In this document: positions 16,101 through 26,006 of the stretch, one piece after another
How positions within the stretch are numbered: the first letter of the stretch is position 1
Layout of the letters: each line of letters begins with the position of its first letter
Translations under genes and position numbers: made by a program
Source of the DNA: Clostridia bacterium
Lineage (GTDB): Bacteria > Bacillota > Clostridia > Lachnospirales > CAG-274
DNA: 64,000 bases
Direction of reading: 5' to 3'
NCBI GenBank assembly: GCA_030524425.1
Contig: JAUNGN010000006.1
Location: 46,616-110,615, forward strand
Notes under the pieces: model-generated
Told to the model about the DNA's origin: nothing
What the model saw: the letters and a program-made list of their open reading frames with translations, nothing else
Databases searched by the model: none

Positions 16101-16543
16101 ACCGAACTCCAAATCATGGTTGGGCAAGAATTGAGAGAAAGGGACAGGAAGTTACACTTTCAGCTTCTCTTGATGGAAATACATGGTATGTAATGGATAC
16201 ATTTACAACTACACTGCCTGAGACGGCTTATGTTGGTTTTGCTACAGATGCGGCTCAGGATACAATGCAGCTTGTAAGATATAATGCAACAAAGTTCAGT
16301 AATATTTCTCTTGAGTCTGAAAAGATTGCATCAGGCAATGGTGATGCAGACAGTGATGGTGATATTACTATTCTTGATGTTGAAAGAGTACTGCATTATG
16401 TATTACAGCCTGAAAATTCTGATATGACTTTACAGGAAATAGAAAATTCAAAAGTTTCCGGAAATGATAAAATCACATCAGCAGATGCGGCTCAAATTTT
16501 ACAAAAAGTACTTGATAGCTCTTATGAGTTTATTAATAGATAA
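13190..16543 (+). CDS. Large secreted pectate lyase, family PL1-like, with C-terminal dockerin
   Basis: The 1117-residue protein has a signal peptide (~1-26), an FnIII-like domain (~35-250), and a PL1 beta-helix (~265-600) with 'NIIARYIRFRLGEGYDQDA', IVIDHCTFSWGVDE and 'NLWANHGTRNPRFEGG', the calcium-site and catalytic-Arg region. Then come a thrombospondin type 3-like calcium repeat (DTDKDGIPDEWEKAHGLNP, ~657), Ig-like and DUF1349/concanavalin-like domains (~820-1030), and a C-terminal dockerin (GDADSDGDITILDV and NDKITSADAAQIL). It should degrade pectate extracellularly and bind a scaffold through the dockerin. Ribosome binding site GGAAAGGAG. It has its own -10 (TATAAT, 13150-13155), so transcription may be separate from the PL9 gene. 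Confidence 0.88.
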   Translation: MTKRLTALAMALVMIFTLSSVNVFARYSVEDGSYNYRKTENLEASIEGEKVVITWPAVDKNGNLINANPLESNSAYGDPKGGWTYPTQGMIIEYPNWTIDGTHTANPTQLNTGDCRILFGMTDKVTSYPVICVDQRDTSIVLKNAYIDDTVVAENFATAYKIEYSKDGINWTLDHMMTTVNHGKKLYRTQADGSIKPDARNTFFLEDQYVEALTGSFEEDTEYQIRVTATNAAKTTENFKEFTTTITTPKGAVKYPAFPTVEGGGTYSQGGRGTADKPADVYVVTNLTDSISNPQPGSFRYGLERRDRADGDKNYPRIITFAVGGVINIDTEASKSGRRFNIGSNTTILGQTAPGEGITVYGGSAKFNGENIIARYIRFRLGEGYDQDAATATGENIVIDHCTFSWGVDECFTAKEIINSSIQYNIIANSLAFPNKTGIMNNDAEVNSGESEAKHGMGSIINGSDVSYTHNLWANHGTRNPRFEGGFTYNSITYGNKLEFSNNVIYNWGHNSGYGGERGSGNTNMIGNYYKPGPNTLEKVNTRIFDVDGSTSKYYFKNNIMTSSAEVTADNTIGFYDVTNSDILSYPVELQNPYTATSAEEAYNAVLDGVGASYVRDAQDARLVNEVKNGTGRFINNEFEAGGIGTVEAENTNAPADTDKDGIPDEWEKAHGLNPDDASDSVIISTDETKSYCGYTNVEIYANDLLGEWEESTVVPAKAENPEIVVTHINDTETNEVIGEGDKNYITMKKGKGYSILFTVDGGYDSYKVLLNDRVVSDNMEFTVPDDIEAGVYSLAIMATSDRGNIISSGIPCVIIDNSNEGNLEEFKSVDIGAVGAYGGDYYNADANELISTGAGHIGILNTSSIQAPDAFHFNYKEVTGDFTFTAQIDNLAKLDYMQQSGLMVRGSLDPTSEFYMPSLTYIKGEDYEGLTDIAGNGIKAKNIRTMVRKTDGGNVSYTMHMLGIPAVRVDRTPNHGWARIERKGQEVTLSASLDGNTWYVMDTFTTTLPETAYVGFATDAAQDTMQLVRYNATKFSNISLESEKIASGNGDADSDGDITILDVERVLHYVLQPENSDMTLQEIENSKVSGNDKITSADAAQILQKVLDSSYEFINR

Positions 16544-16556
16544 TAGATAAAAGTTT

Positions 16557-16586
16557 TCACCCCGATTGTTTCGGGGTGATTTTTTA
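16557..16586 (+). terminator. Terminator of the PL1 gene
   Basis: TCACCCCGA (16557-16565) pairs with TCGGGGTGA (16571-16579), followed by a T run. Confidence 0.9.
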
Positions 16587-16729
16587 TTAATTAAGATATT
16601 AAGCTTAATAAAATTTAAGTTTATTAAAACCGATTAATATTGAGAAATAAAGGAAAATATGATAATATGTATATAGACTTTTAAAAAGTGGGAAGGTTAA
16701 TTTTTTTATTGGGGATGGTGGAGTGTTTG

Positions 16730-17794
16730 ATGGTTGAAAACAAAAATTACAAAACCATAAAAATTGTAATTCTTATGACTATTATGCTGTTGCTTATAGT
16801 TTTAACTTTTAAGCTTCTATTTAGAAATCAGGATATAGTTCAAATATGTAATATATTAAGGTCTGTTAATGTTTGGTATATTGGCGGAGCAGTAGCGGCC
16901 ATTACTTTATATGTATTTCTGGGGGGATATGCCATTAAAATACCTATTGATTTTATGGGTTATAATATGCCTTACAGATCATGTTTTAAATATTCGTTGA
17001 TTGAAATTTATTTTAGTGCAATTACTCCATCAAATACAGGTGGTCAGCCAATGATTGCTGTTGCAATGAAATCGGATAAATATAGGTTCGCAGATATTGC
17101 AATGGTACTTATGGCTGTGACGGCTATATATAAAATTGGTCTTATGCTTTTGGCATTACTTTTTTTATTTTGTAGTTTTAGCTATATTTTTCAAATTATA
17201 GGACATATCAGGTTTCTGCTTTATTTGGGAATTTTTATTAATGCTGTTTTTGTGGGAATATTACTGTTGCTTATGTTTTCAAATCAGACTTTTTGGATTG
17301 TTGAAAATATACTGTTTAAATTTCTTGTCAAGTTGAGTGTTATTAAAAATATTGAAGGTTTTAGAGCGAAAATACTGGATCAAAAAATTAAATATGGACA
17401 GTGTGCAGATTTTTTTAAAGCTAATCCAATGATTATTTGTAAAATGTTTTTGGTACTTATTCTGCAAAGGATTTCGCTGCTTGTTATTACATATTTTGTA
17501 TATAAATCGTTTCGGCTTTCAGGAACCGGTTTGTTTCAAATTTTAGCTATTCAGGTTGTGCTTTCTCTTTCGGTAGAAATGATGCCGCTGCCGGGAGCAG
17601 TTGGAATAAGTGAGAGTGTGTTTATTTTTTTATATGACGCAGTTTTTGGGGAATTTTTGGTTTATCCTGCACTTTTGCTTACAAGAGGAATAAATTTTTA
17701 TTTACCCTTTGTGGTAAGTACAATTTATATTTTATATAGGTTTATAAAAAAAATAATTTTAAATAAGGGGAATAATAATGTTAGGATATTATAA
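16730..17794 (+). CDS. Lysylphosphatidylglycerol synthase transmembrane / UPF0104 flippase-like protein
   Basis: A 354-residue integral membrane protein with seven to eight hydrophobic segments and the family landmarks 'ALKIPIDFMGYNMPYRSCFK'-type loop (here 'YAIKIPIDFMGYNMPYRSCF'), ITPSNTGGQPM and, near the end, 'MMPLPGAVGISESVFIFLYD'. The family covers the membrane domain of MprF and stand-alone lipid flippase-like proteins; no synthetase domain is present here. The start at 16730 has GGTGGAG at the right distance, better than a GTG at 16688. It overlaps pssA by 17 bases and is followed by psd, so a role in phospholipid handling is a reasonable inference; the transported lipid is unknown. 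Confidence 0.82.
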   Translation: MVENKNYKTIKIVILMTIMLLLIVLTFKLLFRNQDIVQICNILRSVNVWYIGGAVAAITLYVFLGGYAIKIPIDFMGYNMPYRSCFKYSLIEIYFSAITPSNTGGQPMIAVAMKSDKYRFADIAMVLMAVTAIYKIGLMLLALLFLFCSFSYIFQIIGHIRFLLYLGIFINAVFVGILLLLMFSNQTFWIVENILFKFLVKLSVIKNIEGFRAKILDQKIKYGQCADFFKANPMIICKMFLVLILQRISLLVITYFVYKSFRLSGTGLFQILAIQVVLSLSVEMMPLPGAVGISESVFIFLYDAVFGEFLVYPALLLTRGINFYLPFVVSTIYILYRFIKKIILNKGNNNVRIL

Positions 17795-18416
17795 TTATAC
17801 AGTTGTTTTAACATACATAGGTTTATTTTCTGCTATTTTTGGTATGATGCAGGCATTGCAATGTAATCCTAAGACTGCAGTTTTGTGCCTTATGATATGC
17901 GGGCTTTGTGATATGTTTGACGGAGTCGTTGCCAGAACTCATAAAACAAGAACGGAGGATGAAAAATCTTTTGGTATACAAATAGACTCACTATGTGATC
18001 TTGTATGTTTTGGTGTTTTTCCTGTTGTTATAGGTTTTTCTATCGGTATTAAAAGTGTTATAGGTGTTTTATGTATGGCTTTTTATGCCCTTGCGGCAGT
18101 TATAAGACTTGGATATTTTAATGTCCAGGAAATTAACAGAACTAGGGAAACTACAGAAAAAAGACAGTATTACACAGGACTTCCGGTAACATCAATAGCT
18201 ATACTTCTTCCTACTTTTTTGCTTTTTGATATTCCTACAAAGTTTTGTGTTATAAGATTATACAGTCTATGTCTTTTGCTTGTAGGAGTTGCATTTATAA
18301 GTAAAATTAAGATTAAAAAGCCTTATTTTTACGGTATGGTATTATGTGCTGTTTTTGGTGCGGCAGTATTTTTCCTTTTTTACAGATACGGAGGAAGAAT
18401 TGTATGGGCTTATTAA
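17778..18416 (+). CDS. pssA: CDP-diacylglycerol-serine O-phosphatidyltransferase
   Basis: A 212-residue membrane enzyme of the CDP-alcohol phosphatidyltransferase family. The signature DG-x2-AR, then G-x3-D-x3-D, is seen as 'FDGVVARTHKTR' and FGIQIDSLCD, with the longer spacing usual in PssA. It makes phosphatidylserine from CDP-diacylglycerol and serine. The gene starts inside the last codons of the flippase-like gene, with AAGGGG as its ribosome binding site, and its own 3' end overlaps psd by 13 bases. This translational coupling fits a phosphatidylethanolamine pathway. cdsA is not in the window. Confidence 0.9.
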   Translation: MLGYYNYTVVLTYIGLFSAIFGMMQALQCNPKTAVLCLMICGLCDMFDGVVARTHKTRTEDEKSFGIQIDSLCDLVCFGVFPVVIGFSIGIKSVIGVLCMAFYALAAVIRLGYFNVQEINRTRETTEKRQYYTGLPVTSIAILLPTFLLFDIPTKFCVIRLYSLCLLLVGVAFISKIKIKKPYFYGMVLCAVFGAAVFFLFYRYGGRIVWAY

Positions 18417-19207
18417 GACTTTACAAAAGTGTCTTTGGAAGAATTATTTTAAAGCCATTGACAATGCCTTTTGTTTCGGAATTTGCAGGAAAAATACTTG
18501 ACAGCAGAATTTCAGCTTTTTTTATAAAGCCTTTTATAATAATAAATAAAATTGATATGACGGATTTTGTCTATGAAAAATGGCACAGCTTTAATGAATT
18601 TTTTACAAGAAAAATTAATCCGGGAGCAAGAATAATAAATAAGAGTGGTAATGTACTTATAAGTCCCTGTGACGGTCTTGTCAGTGTATATGATATTGAT
18701 GAAAATATTGTAATGGATATTAAAAATTCATCATATACAGTTTCATCACTTTTACAGAATGAAAGTCTTGCTAAGGAGTATAAAGGCGGCAAGTGTATTG
18801 TATTCAGGCTTACACCAAGCCATTATCACAGATATTGCTATATAGATAACGGCAGTAAGGGTGAAAATATACATATTAAAGGCGTATATCATACGGTACA
18901 GCCTATAGCTGTTGAAAATATGCCTGTTTATAAAATGAATACAAGAGAATATACTATATTAAATACGGAAAATTTCGGCAGAGTGGTATTTATGGAAGTA
19001 GGTGCTTTAATGGTAGGCAGAATTTGTAATTATCATCAAAAGTACATATTTTCAAGGGGTGAAGAAAAGGGGAAATTTGAATTTGGAGGTTCTACAATTA
19101 TTATATTATTAGATAAAAATGCAGCCGTAATCGATAAGGAAATATTGAATTGTAAGGAAGAATATCCCGTTAAAATGGGGCAGAAAATAGGACTTAAAAA
19201 GGCTTAA
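18404..19207 (+). CDS. psd: Phosphatidylserine decarboxylase proenzyme
   Basis: A 267-residue proenzyme. Residues ~75-90 have 'LISPCDGLVSVYD', the middle carries 'FRLTPSHYHRYCY' with the conserved His residues, and the C-terminal end has GGST, the self-cleavage site that yields the pyruvoyl group on the alpha chain. It converts phosphatidylserine to phosphatidylethanolamine. ATG at 18404 is preceded by GGAGGA inside pssA; an earlier in-frame start (18344) lies deep within pssA and lacks a site. Length and motif fit the shorter class of bacterial Psd. Last gene of the phospholipid operon. Confidence 0.92.
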   Translation: MGLLRLYKSVFGRIILKPLTMPFVSEFAGKILDSRISAFFIKPFIIINKIDMTDFVYEKWHSFNEFFTRKINPGARIINKSGNVLISPCDGLVSVYDIDENIVMDIKNSSYTVSSLLQNESLAKEYKGGKCIVFRLTPSHYHRYCYIDNGSKGENIHIKGVYHTVQPIAVENMPVYKMNTREYTILNTENFGRVVFMEVGALMVGRICNYHQKYIFSRGEEKGKFEFGGSTIIILLDKNAAVIDKEILNCKEEYPVKMGQKIGLKKA

Positions 19208-19247
19208 TGATGCCATATAATTTTTTTAAAATTATTTTATAAAGCTA

Positions 19248-19276
19248 TTGACAAAAATAGAATTATCTGATAAAAT
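19248..19276 (+). promoter_or_regulatory. Promoter of the ilv-leu operon
   Basis: TTGACA (19248-19253) and TAAAAT (19271-19276) with a 17-base spacer, immediately upstream of the T-box leader. Confidence 0.85.
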
Positions 19277-19282
19277 ATTCAA

Positions 19283-19553
19283 TAATTAATATTTTATGGT
19301 GTTGATTGAGATACAGACAATTTCTGGATTAATCTCACAGAGAGCTGTCGGTTGCTGGAAGACAGCAGATTATGGATTTTGCCTATCACTCAGGAGCTTT
19401 CCCTCGGAAATTTATGAGTATGAGTGGAGCGGGTGCCCCGTTACAGGCAAAAGGTTTGATTGAACCTGCTGAGGAGTGTATAGTGATATATGCTTGAACT
19501 AGGGTGGTAACACGATAATTCGTCCCTGACTTATATAGTCAGGGGCTTTTTTA
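19283..19553 (+). promoter_or_regulatory. T-box leader (tRNA-sensing riboswitch), isoleucine or leucine specific
   Basis: The leader has the T-box hallmarks in order: AGAGAGCTG (19339-19347) and GGTTGCTGGAAG of stem I, then the T-box AGGGTGGTAACACG (19501-19514) and a terminator. TGGT in the T-box pairs with a tRNA acceptor end whose discriminator base is A. Two specifier triplets, each followed by A, are possible: ATC (19385-19387, Ile) and CTC (19389-19391, Leu). CTCAG just after ATCA can pair with TTGAG at 19306-19310 to close the specifier loop, which favours ATC. Uncharged tRNA would favour the antiterminator and turn on the branched-chain operon. Confidence 0.93.
19524..19553 (+). terminator. 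T-box regulated terminator
   Basis: CCCTGACT (19524-19531) pairs with AGTCAGGG (19537-19544), followed by C and a T run. Its 5' arm lies just downstream of the T-box, as expected for the terminator/antiterminator switch. Confidence 0.9.
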
Positions 19554-19659
19554 TTATAAAATTGATATATTTTTTTGAATAATAAAAATACTTTATTGAA
19601 TATATTGTCATTTTGGTTTATAATTAATCAAATAAGGTTTTTAAGAAAGGAAGGAGCAA

Positions 19660-20169
19660 ATGAACAGACATATTTTATCTATTCTTGTAGATAATCAAGC
19701 AGGTGTACTTAACAGGGTTTGTGGTCTTTTTTCAAGAAGAGGCTACAATATTGAGACCCTTAGTGTAGGTGTTACTGAGGATGCAAACATTTCAAGAATA
19801 ACTGTGCAGGTCGATTGTGATGATATGACTATTGATCAGATTATTAAGCAGGTTGAGAAGCTTGTTGATGTAATCAGAGTTGTAGAACTTCACTCAGACC
19901 ATGGAGTATTTAGAGAGCTTGCTTTAATAAAGGTTAGTGCAAAACCTCAGCAGAGGTCAGAAATAGCAAGTATGGTTGATATTTACAGAGCAAATATTAT
20001 TGATGTTGCAAGCGAAACCCTTACTATTGAAATTACAGGTAAGCCAAGCAAGATTGAAGCTTTTGAGGCTTTAATGGAAAGCTATGGTATCAAGGAGGTT
20101 GTAAGGACAGGACTTACAGGTCTTTGCAGAGGAAACAATCCTATAAGGAAGAGCAGGGAAGAATGGTAA
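19660..20169 (+). CDS. ilvN: Acetolactate synthase, regulatory (small) subunit
   Basis: A 169-residue protein with an N-terminal ACT domain ('ILSIIVDNQAGVLNRVCGLF'-like start, here 'ILVDNQAGVLNRVCGLFSRR', GYNIETLSVG) and the IlvN C-terminal domain (~80-165). It binds valine and activates the catalytic IlvB subunit. Ribosome binding site GGAAGGAG. It is the first gene after the T-box, while its partner ilvB is the last gene of the operon almost 8 kb downstream; most bacteria keep ilvBN together. Confidence 0.94.
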   Translation: MNRHILSILVDNQAGVLNRVCGLFSRRGYNIETLSVGVTEDANISRITVQVDCDDMTIDQIIKQVEKLVDVIRVVELHSDHGVFRELALIKVSAKPQQRSEIASMVDIYRANIIDVASETLTIEITGKPSKIEAFEALMESYGIKEVVRTGLTGLCRGNNPIRKSREEW

Positions 20170-20180
20170 TACCACATAAT

Positions 20181-20216
20181 TTAGCTTATACTGCGGCAGG
20201 AATTATTCATGGCCGC
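20181..20216 (+). other. Intergenic hairpin between ilvN and ilvC
   Basis: TATACTGCGGC and GCCGCGTATA form a stem with one bulged base. There is no U tract, so RNA stability or processing rather than termination is more likely. Confidence 0.4.
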
Positions 20217-20244
20217 GTATACATATTTAACTATTAATTTTTAA

Positions 20245-21291
<1,047 letters not shown>

Positions 21292-21344
21292 TTCAAAATT
21301 AAGGATTTATAATTATGAATTAAACAATTAATGATACATATTGC

Positions 21345-21363
21345 GGGCGTCCAAAGGACGCCC
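21345..21363 (+). other. GC-rich intergenic hairpin before cimA
   Basis: GGGCGTCC (21345-21352), loop AAA, GGACGCCC (21356-21363): a perfect stem about 15 bases before the cimA ribosome binding site, lacking a U tract. It may protect or process the long operon mRNA. Confidence 0.55.
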
Positions 21364-21385
21364 CTAAATTTAACGGAGGCAAATT

Positions 21386-22975
21386 GTGGAAAAGGTAACT
21401 ATATTTGACTCTACATTAAGAGATGGAGCACAGGCTGAGGGTGTATCTTTTAGTGTAGAGGACAAAATTAAAATAGTAAAAGCTATTGACGAGCTTGGAA
21501 TTGGTTATGTTGAGGCTGGTAATCCCGGTTCAAATCCCAAAGATTTGGAATTCTTTGAAAGAATTAAGTCAATAGAGCTTAAAAATACTAAAATTGCTGC
21601 CTTTGGAAGTACGAGAAGACGTGGCATTTCACCCTCAGAGGATGGAAATGTTCAGGCTTTGCTGGGGGCAGGTGTTGGAACAGTTTCTATATTTGGTAAG
21701 TCATGGGATTTTCATGTTACTGATATAATCAATGCTACACTTCAGGAAAATATTGAAATGATTTATGATACCATTCTTTACCTTAAAGAACAGGGTAAGG
21801 AGGTAGTATTTGACGCCGAGCATTTTTACGATGGATATAAGAACAATGCAGAATATGCTCTTAAAACTCTTGATGCGGCTGTTCAGGCAGGTGCTGACTG
21901 TCTTTGTCTCTGCGATACAAACGGCGGTACATTTCCTGACGAAATTTATGAAATAACAAAGATTGTTACAGACAAGTTTGATGTTACGGTTGGTGTTCAT
22001 GCCCATAATGACTGCGGCTTTGCTGTAGCTAATACCGTTATGGCCGTAAAGGCAGGGGCAAGGCACGTTCAGGGTACAATGACAGGCTTTGGCGAAAGAT
22101 GCGGTAATACCAATCTTTCAACTGTTATACCTGATTTACAGGTTAAGCTTAATTATAAATGTATACCTGATGAAAATATGATAAAGCTTACTCACATAGC
22201 AAGAGAAGTAAGTGAGATTGCAAACCTTAAACTTAATGACAGAGAGCCTTTTGTAGGTAAAACTGCTTTTGCCCATAAGGGCGGTATGCATGTTGACGGT
22301 GTATGCAAAAATCCTAAGAGTTTTGAGCATATTGACCCTACTCTTGTGGGTAATGAAAGAAAATTCCTAACAAGTGAGGTTGCAGGAAGAACTACAATTC
22401 TATCTATGATACAGAAAATAGCACCTAATATTGAAAAGAACTCACCTGAAACGACTAAGATAATTGACAGGCTTAAAGAACTTGAATATGAGGGTTATCA
22501 GTTTGAGGGTGCAGAAGGAGGATTTGAGCTTGTAATAAGAAAAGAACTTGGCAAGTATAAGCCGTTCTTTGAGCTTGAAACCTTTAAGATTATAGGTGAG
22601 CATCCTGCTGTTACGGATACTCAGACTGCTGCTGCAATGATTAAAGTTTGCGTTGACGGCAAGACTGAAATAACAGCGGCAGAGGGTGAAGGTCCTGTTA
22701 ATGCTCTTGACAAGGCTCTTAGAAAGGCTCTTGAAGTCTTTTATCCTAACCTTTCAGAAGTACATCTTACGGACTACAAGGTTAGAGTATTAGACAGTAA
22801 TTCTGCTACAGCATCTAAGGTAAGGGTACTCATTGAATCCTCTGACGGCAATGACAGCTGGACTACAGTTGGTGTTTCACAGGATATTATTGAGGCAAGC
22901 TGGACTGCTCTTGTGGATTCTATTGAGTATAAACTTATTAAGGATATTGAAAAGAAGTTTAAACAATTTTTATAA
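21386..22975 (+). CDS. cimA: (R)-citramalate synthase
   Basis: A 529-residue member of the HMGL/isopropylmalate synthase family. The N-terminal TIM barrel begins 'TIFDSTLRDGAQAEGVSFSV' and carries the metal ligands in VHAHNDCGFAVANT and the GFGERCGNTNL motif. The long C-terminal region (~370-525) is the regulatory LeuA dimer domain. The pattern 'TRRRGISPSEDGN' after the first strands and the length point to citramalate synthase, not LeuA: it condenses acetyl-CoA with pyruvate to make citramalate, giving a threonine-independent route to 2-ketobutyrate. The start is GTG with an ACGGAGG site. LeuCD and LeuB downstream would process its product. Confidence 0.9.
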   Translation: MEKVTIFDSTLRDGAQAEGVSFSVEDKIKIVKAIDELGIGYVEAGNPGSNPKDLEFFERIKSIELKNTKIAAFGSTRRRGISPSEDGNVQALLGAGVGTVSIFGKSWDFHVTDIINATLQENIEMIYDTILYLKEQGKEVVFDAEHFYDGYKNNAEYALKTLDAAVQAGADCLCLCDTNGGTFPDEIYEITKIVTDKFDVTVGVHAHNDCGFAVANTVMAVKAGARHVQGTMTGFGERCGNTNLSTVIPDLQVKLNYKCIPDENMIKLTHIAREVSEIANLKLNDREPFVGKTAFAHKGGMHVDGVCKNPKSFEHIDPTLVGNERKFLTSEVAGRTTILSMIQKIAPNIEKNSPETTKIIDRLKELEYEGYQFEGAEGGFELVIRKELGKYKPFFELETFKIIGEHPAVTDTQTAAAMIKVCVDGKTEITAAEGEGPVNALDKALRKALEVFYPNLSEVHLTDYKVRVLDSNSATASKVRVLIESSDGNDSWTTVGVSQDIIEASWTALVDSIEYKLIKDIEKKFKQFL

Positions 22976-23011
22976 ATGTATAATTAATAAATTATTAGGA
23001 GGATAACTACT

Positions 23012-24289
23012 ATGGGTATGACTATGACTCAGAAAATTTTAGCAGCTCATGCAGGACTTGAGTCTGTTAAGGCTGGTCAGCTTATTGAAGCTAAGCTTGA
23101 CATTGTACATGGCAACGATGTTACAACTCCTGTTGCTATTAAAGAATTTCAGAAAATAGGTGTAAAAGAAGTATTTGATAAGAATAAGGTATCTATTGTA
23201 CCTGACCATTTTACACCAAACAAGGATATTAAGTCAGCTGAACACTGTAAAATGGTAAGAGAATTTGCATATGACAAATGTGTAAAGAACTATTTTGAAG
23301 TAGGTCAGATGGGTATTGAACACTGTCTTCTTCCTGAAGCAGGTATTGTTGTGCCCGGTGATGTTGTAATAGGTGCTGACTCTCATACCTGTACTTATGG
23401 TGCTTTAGGTGCTTTTTCAACAGGTGTAGGTTCAACTGATATGGCTGTTGGTATGGCAAGAGGTGTTGCATGGTTTAAGGTTCCTGCTGCATTAAAGTTT
23501 GTATTAAAGAATAAGCCTGCTGAATGGATAAGCGGTAAGGATATTATTTTACATATTATCGGTATGATTGGTGTTGACGGTGCATTATACAAGTCAATGG
23601 AGTTCGCAGGCGACGGTTTGCAGTATCTTTCAATGGATGACAGATTTACTATTGCGAATATGGCTATTGAAGCAGGCGGCAAGAACGGTATTTTCCCTGT
23701 TGATGAAAAAACTCTTGAGTATGTTAAGGAGCATTACAATAAGGAGCTTAATAAGGAATATACAGTATTTGAGGCCGATGAAGATGCTGAATATGATGAG
23801 GTTTATGAAATTGACCTTTCAACACTTCGTCCAACGGTTTCATTCCCTCACCTTCCTTCAAATACAAGAACAGTAGATGATGAGGAATGCAAGAATCTTG
23901 AAATTGACCAGGTTGTTATCGGTTCATGTACTAACGGACGTATGGACGATTTAAGAATTGCAGCTAAAATTCTTGAAGGCAAGAAGGTTAATCCTAAGCT
24001 TAGAGTTATTATTCTTCCCGGTACTCAGCAGATATATCTTCAGTGTATAGAAGAAGGCATTGCCAAGATTTTTGTTGAATCAGGCTGTGTATTCTCAACT
24101 CCTACCTGCGGTCCATGTCTTGGCGGACATATGGGTATACTTGCCAAGGGAGAAAAGGCTTTATCTACAACAAACAGAAACTTTATAGGACGTATGGGAC
24201 ATCCTGAATCTTTCGTTTATTTGGCAAGTCCTGCTGTTGCTGCTGCATCAGCTCTTACAGGAAAGATTACAGACCCTGCAAACGTATAA
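23012..24289 (+). CDS. leuC: 3-isopropylmalate/citramalate dehydratase, large subunit
   Basis: A 425-residue aconitase-family protein with the substrate and cluster motifs '[20 protein letters not shown]', '[14 protein letters not shown]' and '[15 protein letters not shown]', the last two giving the cysteines of the 4Fe-4S cluster. The shorter single-domain form is typical of the archaeal/clostridial LeuC type. With LeuD it isomerises isopropylmalate and, given the neighbouring cimA, probably citramalate as well. AGGAGG lies 9 bases from the ATG. leuD follows after 14 bases. Confidence 0.95.
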   Translation: MGMTMTQKILAAHAGLESVKAGQLIEAKLDIVHGNDVTTPVAIKEFQKIGVKEVFDKNKVSIVPDHFTPNKDIKSAEHCKMVREFAYDKCVKNYFEVGQMGIEHCLLPEAGIVVPGDVVIGADSHTCTYGALGAFSTGVGSTDMAVGMARGVAWFKVPAALKFVLKNKPAEWISGKDIILHIIGMIGVDGALYKSMEFAGDGLQYLSMDDRFTIANMAIEAGGKNGIFPVDEKTLEYVKEHYNKELNKEYTVFEADEDAEYDEVYEIDLSTLRPTVSFPHLPSNTRTVDDEECKNLEIDQVVIGSCTNGRMDDLRIAAKILEGKKVNPKLRVIILPGTQQIYLQCIEEGIAKIFVESGCVFSTPTCGPCLGGHMGILAKGEKALSTTNRNFIGRMGHPESFVYLASPAVAAASALTGKITDPANV

Positions 24290-24303
24290 GGAGGTAGCGA
24301 GAA

Positions 24304-24810
24304 ATGAACGCAAAAGGAACAGTTTTTAAATATGGTGATAATATAGATACAGATGTTATTATTCCTGCAAGATATTTGAATTCATCTGACCCTAAAGAGC
24401 TTGCTGCTCACTGTATGGAGGATGCTATTCATTCAACAGTTAAGTTTGCAGACAATGTTAAGGAAGGCGACATTATTGTTGCAGAAAAGAACTTTGGCTG
24501 CGGTTCTTCAAGAGAGCATGCACCTATTGCCATTAAGGCAAGCGGTGTTTCCTGTGTAATTGCAAAGACTTTTGCAAGAATTTTCTACAGAAATGCCATT
24601 AATATTGGTTTACCTATTCTTGAATGTGAAGAGGCTGCCGAAAGAATTGATATGGGTGACGTGGTTGAAGTTGATTTCAACACAGGCGTTATAACAAACC
24701 ACACTAAAAATGAAACATATCAGGCTGAACCTTTCCCTGAATTTATGCAGGAAATGTTTAAGGTTGGCGGTTTGATTGAGCAGACTAAGGTTAAGCTTGG
24801 TTTGAAGTAA
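24304..24810 (+). CDS. leuD: 3-isopropylmalate/citramalate dehydratase, small subunit
   Basis: The 168-residue swivel-domain subunit has '[17 protein letters not shown]' near the start and '[20 protein letters not shown]', the loop that completes the active site and selects the substrate side chain. The short length matches the archaeal/clostridial LeuD type and so its LeuC partner. It forms the isomerase heterodimer with LeuC. Ribosome binding site AAGGAGG, overlapping the end of leuC. Confidence 0.95.
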   Translation: MNAKGTVFKYGDNIDTDVIIPARYLNSSDPKELAAHCMEDAIHSTVKFADNVKEGDIIVAEKNFGCGSSREHAPIAIKASGVSCVIAKTFARIFYRNAINIGLPILECEEAAERIDMGDVVEVDFNTGVITNHTKNETYQAEPFPEFMQEMFKVGGLIEQTKVKLGLK

Positions 24811-24852
24811 TAAACTGTTATAGGTATAAATAATGAAAAGAGGTAAATTAAA

Positions 24853-25923
24853 ATGAATTACAAAATTGCTGTTGTAGCAGGTGACGGTATCGGCCCTGAA
24901 GTAATGGAGCAGAATATTAACGTATTAAATGCTGTTGGTGAAAAGTTTGGACACACGTTTGAATATACATATGTTTTAGGCGGCGGCTGTGCTATTGATA
25001 AATATGGCGAGCCGCTTCCTCAGGAAACTATTGACGTTTGTAAGGCAAGTGATTCCGTACTTCTTGGTGCAGTAGGCGGCTGGCAGTGGGATACTCTTCC
25101 CGGTGATAAAAGACCTGAAAGAGCATTGCTTGGTTTAAGAGGCGCTTTAGGCTTATATGCTAATTTAAGACCTGCAACCTTACACGACGCATTAAAGGAT
25201 GCTTGTCCTTTAAAGCCTGAGCTTGTTGCCGATGGTGTAGACATTATGGTTGTAAGAGAGCTTACAGGCGGTATGTATTTTGGCGAAAAGGGCAGAAAGC
25301 AGACTGATATGGGTGAGGCTGCTTATGATGTTGAGCAGTATGCTGTAAAAGAAGTTGAAAGAATTGCAAGAACTGCCTTTGAAATTGCAAGAAAGAGAAA
25401 TAAGCACGTTACTAATGTTGATAAGCAGAATGTTCTCGAGTCATCAAGACTTTGGAGAAGTGTTGTTTTAGAGGTTGCCAAGGATTATCCTGATGTTGAG
25501 CTTGACCACTTATATGTAGACAACGCATCAATGCAGTTAATTATGAGACCTGCTACATTTGACGTTATTGTAACAGGCAACATTTTTGGTGATATTTTAT
25601 CAGATGAGGCTTCTCAGATGACAGGCTCTATCGGCATGCTTCCATCTGCAAGCTTAGGCGAGGGTACTCTTGGTATGTATGAGCCTGTACATGGTTCTGC
25701 ACCTGATATTGCAGGCAAGGATATTGCTAATCCTATTGCTACTATCCTTTCAGGTGCAATGATGTTAAAGTACAGCTTTGGTTTGCTTGAAGAGGCTAAG
25801 TGTATTGAGGATGCCGTAACTAAGGTTCTTAATAAGGGCTACAGAACAGGCGATATTATGAGTGAAGGTATGACTCAGGTTGGCTGTAAGAAAATGGGTA
25901 AGTTAGTTATTGAAAATCTTTAA
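24853..25923 (+). CDS. leuB: 3-isopropylmalate dehydrogenase
   Basis: A 356-residue beta-decarboxylating dehydrogenase. Family landmarks are [12 protein letters not shown] near the start, the substrate-loop Arg residues in '[20 protein letters not shown]', '[14 protein letters not shown]', the '[15 protein letters not shown]' catalytic Lys region and the NAD loop '[18 protein letters not shown]'. It oxidises isopropylmalate to 2-ketoisocaproate and, in the citramalate route, methylmalate to 2-ketobutyrate. A GAGG-type site precedes it. Position right after leuCD supports both roles. Confidence 0.95.
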   Translation: MNYKIAVVAGDGIGPEVMEQNINVLNAVGEKFGHTFEYTYVLGGGCAIDKYGEPLPQETIDVCKASDSVLLGAVGGWQWDTLPGDKRPERALLGLRGALGLYANLRPATLHDALKDACPLKPELVADGVDIMVVRELTGGMYFGEKGRKQTDMGEAAYDVEQYAVKEVERIARTAFEIARKRNKHVTNVDKQNVLESSRLWRSVVLEVAKDYPDVELDHLYVDNASMQLIMRPATFDVIVTGNIFGDILSDEASQMTGSIGMLPSASLGEGTLGMYEPVHGSAPDIAGKDIANPIATILSGAMMLKYSFGLLEEAKCIEDAVTKVLNKGYRTGDIMSEGMTQVGCKKMGKLVIENL

Positions 25924-25925
25924 TT

Positions 25926-25964
25926 TAATGTACTGCCTTCACTTTAATGTGGCGGCAGTATGCT
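25926..25964 (+). other. Intergenic hairpin between leuB and ilvD
   Basis: TACTGCC and GGCAGTA (25930-25936 with 25954-25960) form a short stem with a loop that may pair further. There is no clear U tract, so read-through into ilvD is expected. Confidence 0.4.
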
Positions 25965-26006
25965 TTTATTTAGGTGTTGTGAATAAATGATTAGGAGGAA
26001 GGAAAA

